A DNA stretch of 64,000 bases from Blautia sp. AF19-10LB. GTDB taxonomy: Bacteria > Bacillota > Clostridia > Lachnospirales > Lachnospiraceae. Under the pieces are notes generated by a model, which saw only the letters and a program-made list of their open reading frames with translations, was not told the origin of the DNA and made no database searches. Shown piece after piece: positions 36,522 through 44,388 of the stretch. The stretch covers positions 27,434 to 91,433 of the forward strand of contig NZ_QTWS01000010.1 of assembly GCF_003461245.1 (NCBI RefSeq), given 5' to 3'. A program made the translations under genes and the position numbers. Within the stretch, counting starts at the first letter, position 1. Every line of letters starts with the position of its first letter.

Positions 36522-37525
36522 TATGCCGCTTTCTTTTTGAAATCAACTTTGTCTTTCATAAGTGAAGAAATGATCTTAAAGAAAATCACCAGAAGTGCCA
36601 CACCGACAACTGCCGACAGAATATATCCTGTCCATTCCGGCATACCTGCCATGGAATAATCCGGGAACAATGTCGAAAGTTCAAATCCGCTTTCCATTCC
36701 TGCCGGAGTGTATCCCAATTGTGCGCCGCCACTGACAAGTGTTGACATTTCATCAACGCCCCATTCGCCCCAGGCAGTGCCTGTCGCAAGAAGACCGATC
36801 GGTGTCAGGACGATAAGTATCGCAATCAGTATATACAAAGGTTTAAATGAAGTTTTATTCGGAACTGCATCCAGAGCGGATGGTGAAACCTTCTCTACAA
36901 ATGTCAGTACCACTACAGTCAGTACAATCTCTGCCAGTCCAAACAAAGTAATATGTCCAATCATCATTGCCGGTATGGACACGCTTAAAGGATATGGACA
37001 ATAAAGAGCCTGACCTGCCGCATTCTTAAACAGTAATGGCTGAATTCCAAATTCTACAGCGGCACAGAATGCTGCTGCATTGATTCCTATATATGCACCA
37101 ATCGCGGCACTGAGCTTACGCATACCCGTTTTTTTCAGAAGCAGCTTATACAGGAAAAATCCCAGGTACGGCAATACAAACGCCATATTGAAACAGTTTG
37201 CTCCAAATGCAAGGATTCCTCCATCCCCAAAAAGCAGTGCCTGTATCAGCAGCGCAATAGAAACGGATATACATCCGGCTGCCGGACTGCCTGTAAGGAT
37301 TGCAATAAGAGTTCCACCTACTGCATGTCCTGTAGTGCCTCCCGGAAGTGGCACATTAAACATCATTCCAAGAAATGAAAAGGCAGCACCGATACCAAGA
37401 AGCGGCATCCTGGCCTTTGGTATTTCTGTTCTTACTTTGTTGATTGAATATCCCCAGACCGGAACCATGGCGGCTGTCATTACAGCACATGTCGACGGAC
37501 TTAAATAGTTCTCAGGTATATGCAT
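36521..37525 (-). CDS. ECF nickel/cobalt substrate-binding component, NikM fused to NikN-like PDGLE domain
   Basis: 334 residues. The protein begins MHIPENYLSP; in NikM/CbiM the N-terminal amine, His2 and further His residues bind the metal, so the exact start matters and is well supported here. Six to seven helices of the NikM core (PLPGGTTGHAVGGTLIAILTGSPAAG, LLFGDGGILAFGANCFNMA) occupy residues 1-215. Then comes a NikN/PDGLE-type segment with two helices flanking an extracellular loop (GWGEWG-like ... FPDYSMAGMPEWTGYILSAVVG). M-N fusions are common among nickel-specific systems. Confidence 0.88.
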   Translation of the reverse strand: MHIPENYLSPSTCAVMTAAMVPVWGYSINKVRTEIPKARMPLLGIGAAFSFLGMMFNVPLPGGTTGHAVGGTLIAILTGSPAAGCISVSIALLIQALLFGDGGILAFGANCFNMAFVLPYLGFFLYKLLLKKTGMRKLSAAIGAYIGINAAAFCAAVEFGIQPLLFKNAAGQALYCPYPLSVSIPAMMIGHITLFGLAEIVLTVVVLTFVEKVSPSALDAVPNKTSFKPLYILIAILIVLTPIGLLATGTAWGEWGVDEMSTLVSGGAQLGYTPAGMESGFELSTLFPDYSMAGMPEWTGYILSAVVGVALLVIFFKIISSLMKDKVDFKKKAA

Positions 37526-37588
37526 AGATATACTTCCTTTCCCTGTGAAAACTTTATTTTATTTGGTGCGCGCCTCATAATTAACTGT

Positions 37589-37644
37589 ATTGTAGCACCA
37601 CATTAAAGCGTCAGCAACCTACCCTGGGGGATATGGAGATATTC
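37589..37644 (-). promoter_or_regulatory. nikMN-Q-O promoter with shared 26-bp element
   Basis: On the minus strand, -35 TTGCTG (37612-37617), 17 bases, then -10 TACAAT (37589-37594). The element at 37618-37643 has core ATATCCCCCAGGG preceded by AATAT-N4, matching 34723-34748 at 22 of 26 positions and at the identical distance from the -35. Its GGATAT-N4-ATATTC half is nearly palindromic. No cobalamin riboswitch is seen in this 147-base gap. Confidence 0.75.
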
Positions 37645-37672
37645 TTATCTGTTATGGATAAGTGATTGTTTT

Positions 37673-38251
37673 TCATATGTGCAGGCTACTGTCCCATTCA
37701 TATCCTATTTCTTCTGCAATTTTTTCAGCGATATCAATATCCAGCATATCACTGATCAGCCCCAGTGCCATGTCCATTGCCGCTGTTGTCGTACTGCTGG
37801 AATAATATTTCCCGTCCGAAATCCAGTTCTCTCTACTGATGTAATTGATTCCCACTGTAAACATCCGCTTCCAGTTTTCATCATATGCATAATCTGCCAC
37901 CTGCCTATGGAACAGAAGCCCTGTTCTCACAAGCATTGCAGAAGCATTCTGAACCATCACACAAAAAGATGCTTCTTCTACGGCCTGTTTTAACATCTGC
38001 TGTCCCTTATCTCCTTCTGTATGCAGAAAGCTCTTGACGCCCTTTCCTCCTGGAATCAAAAATATATCCTCAATCTCGATAGGATTTAATGGTTCGGTCC
38101 ATACTTTTATTCCCTGCTTTCCGGTGATCAGTCCTCCGCGCAGTGAAATAAAGCGTATATAAAAATGCTCCGGTACACATCCAAAGATCTGCACCGGGCC
38201 AAACGCATCCATCACTTCAAAATCATCAAACAGAAAAACATTTACTACCAT
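37673..38251 (-). CDS. DJ-1/PfpI-family protein lacking the nucleophilic Cys
   Basis: 192 residues with a DJ-1/PfpI (class I glutamine amidotransferase-like) fold. VFLFDDFEVMDAFGPVQIF contains the conserved Glu and LIPGGKG the central turn. Where relatives have the nucleophile elbow (VCTGA), this protein reads VQNAS (about residue 101), so thiol-based catalysis is not expected. There is no AraC DNA-binding domain. It follows the last gene of importer 2 by 46 bases and precedes nikMN. It may be a ligand sensor or binding protein. Confidence 0.75.
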   Translation of the reverse strand: MVVNVFLFDDFEVMDAFGPVQIFGCVPEHFYIRFISLRGGLITGKQGIKVWTEPLNPIEIEDIFLIPGGKGVKSFLHTEGDKGQQMLKQAVEEASFCVMVQNASAMLVRTGLLFHRQVADYAYDENWKRMFTVGINYISRENWISDGKYYSSSTTTAAMDMALGLISDMLDIDIAEKIAEEIGYEWDSSLHI

Positions 38252-38297
38252 AATTCCTGCCCTCCGGTTATTGTCGTTGATTATTATGCTGTTAATT

Positions 38298-39056
38298 TTA
38301 TAAAACTGAATCTATTAAGTTTTTTGTATAGTCCATCTTCGGATGATTGATGATATCATCTGGGGTTCCGTATTCTACTGTCTTTCCATGATAGAGCACC
38401 AGCACTTTGTCACAGAATGCCTGCACCAGTGCAAGATCGTGACAGATCAGGATAAACGACAGATTCTCCTTCTCTTTCAGTTCGATCAGAAGTTCCAGAA
38501 TCTGTTTCTGCACGGTTACATCCAATGCACTGGTTGCTTCATCGCAGATCAGGATTTCCGGATCTACTGCGAGAGCTCTGGCAATCGCCGCTCTCTGGCA
38601 CTGCCCCCCGCTGACCTGGTGAGGATAACGGTCAGCATATTCTTTAGAAAGACCGCATCTTTCAAGAAGGTTTTCCACACGTTTCCGTGTTTCTGCACGA
38701 TTTATCCCCATATTCCGGAGACTTTCCCCAATTCCGTCGCCTAAAGTGCATCTTGGGTCAAAAGATTCCATCGGCATCTGAAAAACCATCTGGATATTCT
38801 GATATGTTTCTCTCAAATCTTTGCCTCTGGCATGAGTGATGTCCTTTCCCTTAAGAAAGACCTGTCCCTCTGTGATACTTTCCAGATGTGTGATCATCTT
38901 GGCAATCGTACTTTTGCCAGATCCGGACTCTCCTACAATTCCAAGGCATTCTCCACGTTCCAGTTCAAAGCTTACATCATCCACAGCGGTCATGGATTTT
39001 TTCCCTGATATAAATACTTTTTTGAGATGGTCTGCTTTCAGGATAATGTCTGTCAT
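38298..39056 (-). CDS. Opp/Nik-type ABC importer 2, ATP-binding protein (DppF/NikE-like)
   Basis: 252 residues. Walker A is GESGSGKST, the signature VSGGQCQRAAIARAL and Walker B ILICDEATSALD. VFQMPMESFDPRCTLGDGIGESL is the Q-loop region of DppF/NikE proteins. GGAGGT overlaps the stop of the preceding ATPase gene by one codon's distance, so the pair is translationally coupled. It is the last transporter gene of the operon. Confidence 0.88.
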   Translation of the reverse strand: MTDIILKADHLKKVFISGKKSMTAVDDVSFELERGECLGIVGESGSGKSTIAKMITHLESITEGQVFLKGKDITHARGKDLRETYQNIQMVFQMPMESFDPRCTLGDGIGESLRNMGINRAETRKRVENLLERCGLSKEYADRYPHQVSGGQCQRAAIARALAVDPEILICDEATSALDVTVQKQILELLIELKEKENLSFILICHDLALVQAFCDKVLVLYHGKTVEYGTPDDIINHPKMDYTKNLIDSVL

Positions 39057-39057
39057 T

Positions 39058-39858
39058 TTACTGTACCTCCTGATTTCTGTTCCGTTTCAGATGAAGCACG
39101 GAACTCATCAGTTTCTTTGTATACGGATCTTTCGGATGATCCAGAACAGTCTCAGTTTCTCCATACTCCCTTGCCTGTCCATTCTGAAGTACCAGTATTC
39201 TGTCTGCCATCAGCCTTACAACACCGATATTATGTGTTACAAGAATCATCGCGGTATTGTATTCTTTACGCATAAGCAGAAGTTCCTCTACTACCTGTTT
39301 CTGAACGGTCACATCCAGAGCACTGGTCGGTTCATCTGCCAGAAGCAGATTCGGATGCATGATCATGGCTGTACAGATCCCCACTCTCTGGTTCATTCCA
39401 CCGGAGAGTTCAAACGGATAACTGTCCAGCACACGGTCACTGTCATCCAGACCTATCTTCTTCATGATCTCTCCGGCACGTTCCCGGATTTCCTTTTTGC
39501 TGACTTTCTCATGTTCGGATACTGCCTCATGTATCTGTGCTCCAATTGTCCGAACGGGACACAATGCAGTTTTACAGTCCTGAAATACCATTCCGATCTC
39601 TGTTCCCAGAAGCTTACGGAGTTTTTTTTCACTCATGTCTGTAAGGTTCTCACCTTTGTACCAGATATCACCTCTTGTAACCAGACCTTCTTCTCCCAGA
39701 ATCCCCATGATTGCCTTGATGATCGTACTTTTGCCGCTTCCGGACTCGCCCACGATTCCAAGGATTTCGCCCTGCTTTAATTCAAAGCTGACATCCTCAA
39801 CCGTTGGTTTTCCATTATAAGAAATTGTCACATGCTCTACACGAAGCAAAGAATCCAT
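39058..39858 (-). CDS. Opp/Nik-type ABC importer 2, ATP-binding protein (DppD/NikD-like)
   Basis: 266 residues. Walker A is GESGSGKST, the signature LSGGMNQRVGICTA, Walker B LLLADEPTSALD, with VTHN as the His loop. MVFQDCKTALCPVRTIGAQIHEAVSEH is typical for the DppD/NikD group. The long oligo-HPY extension of OppD is mostly absent, as in NikD. Confidence 0.88.
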   Translation of the reverse strand: MDSLLRVEHVTISYNGKPTVEDVSFELKQGEILGIVGESGSGKSTIIKAIMGILGEEGLVTRGDIWYKGENLTDMSEKKLRKLLGTEIGMVFQDCKTALCPVRTIGAQIHEAVSEHEKVSKKEIRERAGEIMKKIGLDDSDRVLDSYPFELSGGMNQRVGICTAMIMHPNLLLADEPTSALDVTVQKQVVEELLLMRKEYNTAMILVTHNIGVVRLMADRILVLQNGQAREYGETETVLDHPKDPYTKKLMSSVLHLKRNRNQEVQ

Positions 39859-39906
39859 AATTTATTTTCTCCTCAAAAATTGCTGCTGCAAGCAGAAGCA
39901 ATAATT

Positions 39907-41442
39907 TTATTCTACATCCAGGTCAGCAGTGATCTCATAGTAATCGCATGGATGTGCTGCCATTCCTGTAACATTTGACTTGGTTACGATTCCCATATTC
40001 AGATGAGATACAAAGAAGAATGCATCGTCATCCAGAATATCCTGCTGAAGTTCTACTGCAAGTTTGGCTCTTTCATCCTTATCAAAGCTCTGATGAAGCT
40101 GATCTGTCAGTTTTGTTACTTCTTCATTCTGATAGTTTCCATAGTTCTTGGCACCTGTAACTGTACTGGTAAAGAAGTATTCCGGATCTCCGGTCGGTGC
40201 TGTGGTTGTAGAACTTACATATACATCAAAATCTCCACTCTTGGCAATTGTCATATGATCCGAAGTATTATTTACAACCACATCAATTCCGATATCTTTC
40301 AGCGTAGCCTGTGCATACTCTGCAAGTTTCGGCTGTTCCAGGCGGGTTGGGTAAGTCAGCCAGTTAATGCTGAGTTTCTGTCCATCTTTATCTACATATC
40401 CATCACCATCAGTATCTGTCCATCCTGATTCTTCGAGAAGTTTCTTAGCGCCTTCCGGGTCATAGGAAACCGTTTCTACTGCATCATTTCCATAAGAAAA
40501 GCCGCTTGGGAAAGCTGTCTTTGCCGGAACTCCACGTCCTTCCATGATGACAGAGCAGAATCCGTCTTTGTCGATTCCCATCTCAACAGCTTTACGCACG
40601 TTCTGGTCTTTCATGATCTCTGAATCCATATTGAACTGACCAAAGAAGCATCGGCTGGTCGCACAGGAATTAATCATGTAATCTGAATTATTTTCAAATA
40701 ATGCATAGTTGTCATACTGGAGTCCATAAGTACCCTGAATATCACCTGTCTGCAGGGCTGCGGTCAGTGCACTTCCGTCTGCAAAAGATTTGACTGTAAC
40801 TTTATCTACTTTCACTTCACCGCCCCAGTAGTTATCGTTTTTTACCAGATCGATCTGGGTTGGAGTGACGTTCTCTGCAATATATGGGCCAGTTCCGGCC
40901 ACATTGGCAGATCCGCCTTCTCCCTGGATTCCATAATCCATGTCAATGATCGCACCATATGGATCACCAAGATAATTAATGATCGCTGGACATGGTTCTG
41001 TGGTATAAATAGTAAGTGTCAGACCATCTGCATCAATATAATCGATCTTGAGGTCATAAGGTGCACGGTCATGAACTGCGATCAGATCTTCCAGACATTC
41101 CTTGACTGCTTCCGCATCCATGGTACGTCCACTGGAAAACTGTACTCCGTCACGAAGTGTGATCTTTACAGTTGTATCATCCACAAATTCATAATCAGTT
41201 GCAAGCCATGGCTCTACTTCCATGTTGTCATTATATTTGAACAGAGTTTCGCCAACGCCATAACGAAGTGCACTCCAGCCTGAATAGTTGTCATGTGGGT
41301 TTAATCCCGCATCTCCCATTTCCTCGCTGTATCCGGTTGTTCCATAAACAAAAGCCTTTTCACCGTCAGCCCATACGGTTGTAGACATTCCTGCTACAAG
41401 CATTGCTCCTGTCAGAATTGCTGCAAGTAATTTCTTCTTCAT
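39907..41442 (-). CDS. Opp/Nik-type importer 2, substrate-binding protein (NikA-like)
   Basis: 511 residues, SBP family 5. LNPHDNYSGWSALRYGVGETLFKYNDNMEVEPWLATDYEFVDDTTVKITLRDGVQFSSGRTMDAEAV and GTGPYIAENV define the fold; the GW..LRYGVGETLF block is the form seen in proteins annotated as nickel binders. The signal peptide ends VWA-DG without a lipobox Cys, as in importer 1. An internal Cys pair (SCATSRC) and Met/His residues could take part in ligand or metal binding, but no NikA ligand set can be assigned with confidence. It lies between the permeases and the ATPases, an unusual gene order. Confidence 0.82.
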   Translation of the reverse strand: MKKKLLAAILTGAMLVAGMSTTVWADGEKAFVYGTTGYSEEMGDAGLNPHDNYSGWSALRYGVGETLFKYNDNMEVEPWLATDYEFVDDTTVKITLRDGVQFSSGRTMDAEAVKECLEDLIAVHDRAPYDLKIDYIDADGLTLTIYTTEPCPAIINYLGDPYGAIIDMDYGIQGEGGSANVAGTGPYIAENVTPTQIDLVKNDNYWGGEVKVDKVTVKSFADGSALTAALQTGDIQGTYGLQYDNYALFENNSDYMINSCATSRCFFGQFNMDSEIMKDQNVRKAVEMGIDKDGFCSVIMEGRGVPAKTAFPSGFSYGNDAVETVSYDPEGAKKLLEESGWTDTDGDGYVDKDGQKLSINWLTYPTRLEQPKLAEYAQATLKDIGIDVVVNNTSDHMTIAKSGDFDVYVSSTTTAPTGDPEYFFTSTVTGAKNYGNYQNEEVTKLTDQLHQSFDKDERAKLAVELQQDILDDDAFFFVSHLNMGIVTKSNVTGMAAHPCDYYEITADLDVE

Positions 41443-41468
41443 AATCGTTGTTTCCTTTCTTTATTCTC

Positions 41469-42335
41469 TTATTTCTTTGCTCTTTCTTTTGGATCCATAA
41501 AATCTCTGAGTGTATCCCCGAGAAGATTAAAGATCATAACGGTTATAAATATGGCAAGTCCCGGTGCAAGTACCATCCATGGTGAGATCTGAAGCATACT
41601 CCTTCCATCATTAATCATGCTTCCCCACTCTGCCATCGGAGGCTGTACGCCAAGTCCGAGGAAGGACAGTCCTGCAAGTTCCATCATCATAGTTCCGATA
41701 TCAAGAACAGCGGTAACCAGTATCGGACCTGCAATATTCGGTAAAATATGTTTAAACATAATTTTCAGTGTGCTGCTTCCCGAAAGTCTCACCGCCATCA
41801 GATATGGTGAATCTTTCTGTGCAAGAGTCAGTCCTCTGGCAAGTCTGGCAAACTTCGGCCATCCGATGACGGCCAGTGCTATGATTGCATTCTGGATGCC
41901 ACCGCCAAGTACACCAGCTACTGCGAGGGCAAAAACAAGGCTTGGGAACGCAAGAAACAGATCTGATATACGCATCAGCACAGTATCTACGATTCCTCCA
42001 CACCACCCGCAGATGATGCCGATCACCGTTCCAAGTATCGTGACGATCGCCACCAGAAGCAGTGTCGCATAAATACTGGTCGTACTTCCTACCAGTACAC
42101 GCGAAAACATGTCTCTTCCGTAGCGGTCTGTACCCAGTATATGTTCTGCACTTGGCGGTTTCTGTGCCAGCAGAAGATCCTGTACATCCGGATCATACGG
42201 ACAGAGCTTCCGTGCAAAGGCTGCGACAACAAGTAAAACCATCGCCAGTATAGTAAAAAAGATCAGCTTTTCTCTGATATGATTTTTCTTTATTTTCTGT
42301 TTTCGGACAGATATCTGTTTCTTTTTCTGCGTCAT
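41469..42335 (-). CDS. Opp/Nik-type ABC importer 2, permease (DppC/NikC-like)
   Basis: 288 residues. LGTDRYGRDMFSRVLVGSTTSIYATLLLV is the diagnostic block after the first helix, and the EAA-like loop lies around LSGSSTLKIMFKHILPNIAGPIL. A basic cytosolic N-terminus (KKKQISVRKQKIKKN) precedes helix 1. Its start overlaps the upstream permease stop by 4 bases. Confidence 0.88.
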   Translation of the reverse strand: MTQKKKQISVRKQKIKKNHIREKLIFFTILAMVLLVVAAFARKLCPYDPDVQDLLLAQKPPSAEHILGTDRYGRDMFSRVLVGSTTSIYATLLLVAIVTILGTVIGIICGWCGGIVDTVLMRISDLFLAFPSLVFALAVAGVLGGGIQNAIIALAVIGWPKFARLARGLTLAQKDSPYLMAVRLSGSSTLKIMFKHILPNIAGPILVTAVLDIGTMMMELAGLSFLGLGVQPPMAEWGSMINDGRSMLQISPWMVLAPGLAIFITVMIFNLLGDTLRDFMDPKERAKK

Positions 42336-43276
42336 GCTCTGTCACCTCCTAATCTTACTCGAGGATCCAGATAGTGATAAATGATATCCGTGATCAGGTT
42401 TACAACCACATAAATGATTGCCATCCAGGCTACATATGCCTGAATGATCGGGTAATCTCTCATGGTAATGGCATCTACTGCCATTTTGCCAACACCATCC
42501 CACATAAAAATAGTCTCAACGATCGTAGTTCCTCCCAGAAGACTTCCTATTGATAAAGCCAGCAGAGTAATGATCGTCAGCATGGAAGATTTCATCACAT
42601 TCTTCCAGATGATCACACTGCCTCTCACCCCTCTTGCCCTTGCTCCGGCTACATAGTCCTTATTCAGTTCTTCAAGGATCGTTGCCCTTACCTGTCTGGT
42701 ATACTTGGATGCCATAGATATCGCAAGGGTCAGAGTTGGCAGGACAAGGCTTAATGCTATATTGTCACTGGTAATGACCGGAAACCATCCCAGTCTGATG
42801 GAGAAAAAGTACATCAGCACCAGTGCTGCAAAAAAGTTCGGCATGGAATTCCCGATAAAACTTAAGAAGCGTATCAGGTAATCGCTCCATTTATTATGTT
42901 TTACTGCTGAGAGAATTCCGAGTGGAATTGCGATCAGCATTGTCAGCAATATAGAAGATACGGTCAGCATGATCGTTGCCGGAAGTTTTTCTACAAATGT
43001 TTCATAAACATCTCGTTTGGATACGTAGCTCTTGCCCATGTCTCCGGTTGCCATTCCTGCAAACCATTTCGCATACTGAATAAGAAATGGCTGATCCAGA
43101 CCATATTCCTTCCGCGTCTCATCAATGACTTCCTGTGAAACTGCTGAACCGGCATTCTCATACATATACGTTACCGCATCACCGCCCGCCAAACGCATCA
43201 TGGCAAAAGACAAAAAAGTGATCCCAATTAGAATCGGGATCAGCTGAAGAAGTCTTTTAAAAATGTATTTAATCAT
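42332..43276 (-). CDS. Opp/Nik-type ABC importer 2, permease (DppB/NikB-like)
   Basis: 314 residues with six helices: KYIFKRLLQLIPILIGITFLSFAMMRLAGGDAV at the N-terminus and the EAA-like loop ARARGVRGSVIIWKNVMKSSML. It is the first gene of the five-gene importer 2 operon (permease B - permease C - SBP - ATPase - ATPase). The 5' region to LysR holds a terminator and AT-rich DNA. Confidence 0.88.
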   Translation of the reverse strand: MIKYIFKRLLQLIPILIGITFLSFAMMRLAGGDAVTYMYENAGSAVSQEVIDETRKEYGLDQPFLIQYAKWFAGMATGDMGKSYVSKRDVYETFVEKLPATIMLTVSSILLTMLIAIPLGILSAVKHNKWSDYLIRFLSFIGNSMPNFFAALVLMYFFSIRLGWFPVITSDNIALSLVLPTLTLAISMASKYTRQVRATILEELNKDYVAGARARGVRGSVIIWKNVMKSSMLTIITLLALSIGSLLGGTTIVETIFMWDGVGKMAVDAITMRDYPIIQAYVAWMAIIYVVVNLITDIIYHYLDPRVRLGGDRA

Positions 43277-43353
43277 GAATTCTCCTTTTGTGTCTGTAAA
43301 TCATCAGACAAAATATCCGCATAGTAATTCGTCAGATAAAGTCTATCAGATGT

Positions 43354-43390
43354 CAAAAAAGCACACAACCCCGTGGGAGGGTTATGTGCT
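43354..43390 (-). terminator. Terminator after the LysR gene
   Basis: On the minus strand, AGCACATAACCC pairs with GGGTTGTGTGCT (one mismatch/G-U) around a 7-base loop, then six T. It separates lysR from importer 2. Confidence 0.85.
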
Positions 43391-43435
43391 ATTCGTAGTT
43401 CGAATACCTTTCGGCTGTTCTGGAATGAGTCGGAA

Positions 43436-44344
43436 TTAACTTTTGGGAAGTCTGCTTACCAGAAAGTCGAGAAATTCCTGCATACTTTCATCAATTTTTT
43501 CGCCTTTGTGGAGCATATAGCCAAAAATAACCTTACTGTCACCCATATTCAGCGGGATTCCCGGCGTAGTACCTGTTTTGTTCTCGGAAAGATAACTGCC
43601 GCTTACATTTGCAACCCGGCTGTTCCTGAGCATTTTTTCCATAATGTAGTCACTGTTGGTCAGCACAGAAATATCAAGATCTTTCCACTGGAATGCATCT
43701 TCCCGTGCAGCTCCGATATCAAAAAATTCATCCTGATAATTCTGGATAAAACGGATTCCTTCCAGATCTGCAAGCTCTGCTTTATCCTTTCTGGAAGCAT
43801 AAATTTCTGTCTTCCGCCCTGAATAAAGGACTACATCTGTTTCATACATTGTAAAAAACTGTAGTTTATTTTTGGTCAGCTCGTGCAGGAAGTTCTCCTT
43901 TTGCTGACTCAGGATATAAACAAATCCAATGTCATCCATGTAGTCACGGACACGTTCCATAACACTCCGTACGCCTGCTGTTGTGATCTGAAAGTGATAG
44001 TTTTTTTCATAGGTTTCATTATAAAAATCTACAAACTGATTGGCAAACCAGGAACTTGGATTCAGCGAAATACGAATCCATTTTGTCATGCCTCCCAAAG
44101 CCATATTCTCCAGAACATTCATCTCATTTGTGATCTTACATGCATAGTGATAGACTTTCTGTCCCTGCACTGTCAGTCGGATTCCTCTCGGAAGGCGCTC
44201 AAAAAGCTGCATTCCAAGAGTGTCTTCCAGTGCCTTGATCACCTTGCTCACACTGGGCTGTGTCGAATAGAGGATCTTCGCCGCATCACTGAAAGACCCT
44301 GCCTGGGCACATGCCACAAAATATTGTAATTGTTTTAAATCCAT
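43436..44344 (-). CDS. LysR-family transcriptional regulator
   Basis: 302 residues. MDLKQLQYFVACAQAGSFSDAAKILYSTQPSVSKVIKALEDTLGMQLFERLPRGIRLTVQG is a complete LysR helix-turn-helix. The remaining ~200 residues form the periplasmic-binding-like effector domain (IGFVYILSQQ; DVVLYSGRKTE). LysR regulators usually act as ligand-responsive activators, often of neighbouring genes. Here it sits between the methyltransferase-hydrolase fusion and importer 2, all on one strand, so it is the best local candidate for control of the island. Confidence 0.9.
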   Translation of the reverse strand: MDLKQLQYFVACAQAGSFSDAAKILYSTQPSVSKVIKALEDTLGMQLFERLPRGIRLTVQGQKVYHYACKITNEMNVLENMALGGMTKWIRISLNPSSWFANQFVDFYNETYEKNYHFQITTAGVRSVMERVRDYMDDIGFVYILSQQKENFLHELTKNKLQFFTMYETDVVLYSGRKTEIYASRKDKAELADLEGIRFIQNYQDEFFDIGAAREDAFQWKDLDISVLTNSDYIMEKMLRNSRVANVSGSYLSENKTGTTPGIPLNMGDSKVIFGYMLHKGEKIDESMQEFLDFLVSRLPKS

Positions 44345-44388
44345 ATGATTCTCCGCATATTCTTATAGTCTGTGTAGCTGCCTGCCCA

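Noticed and set aside
37526..37672. Cobalamin riboswitch before nikMN
   Set aside because: The gap is too short and lacks the conserved B12 box. A plain promoter with the shared 26-bp element explains it.
43277..43435. A third copy of the shared 26-bp element in front of importer 2
   Set aside because: Only a loose GGATAT match exists, without the CCCCCAGGG core or a matching promoter geometry.
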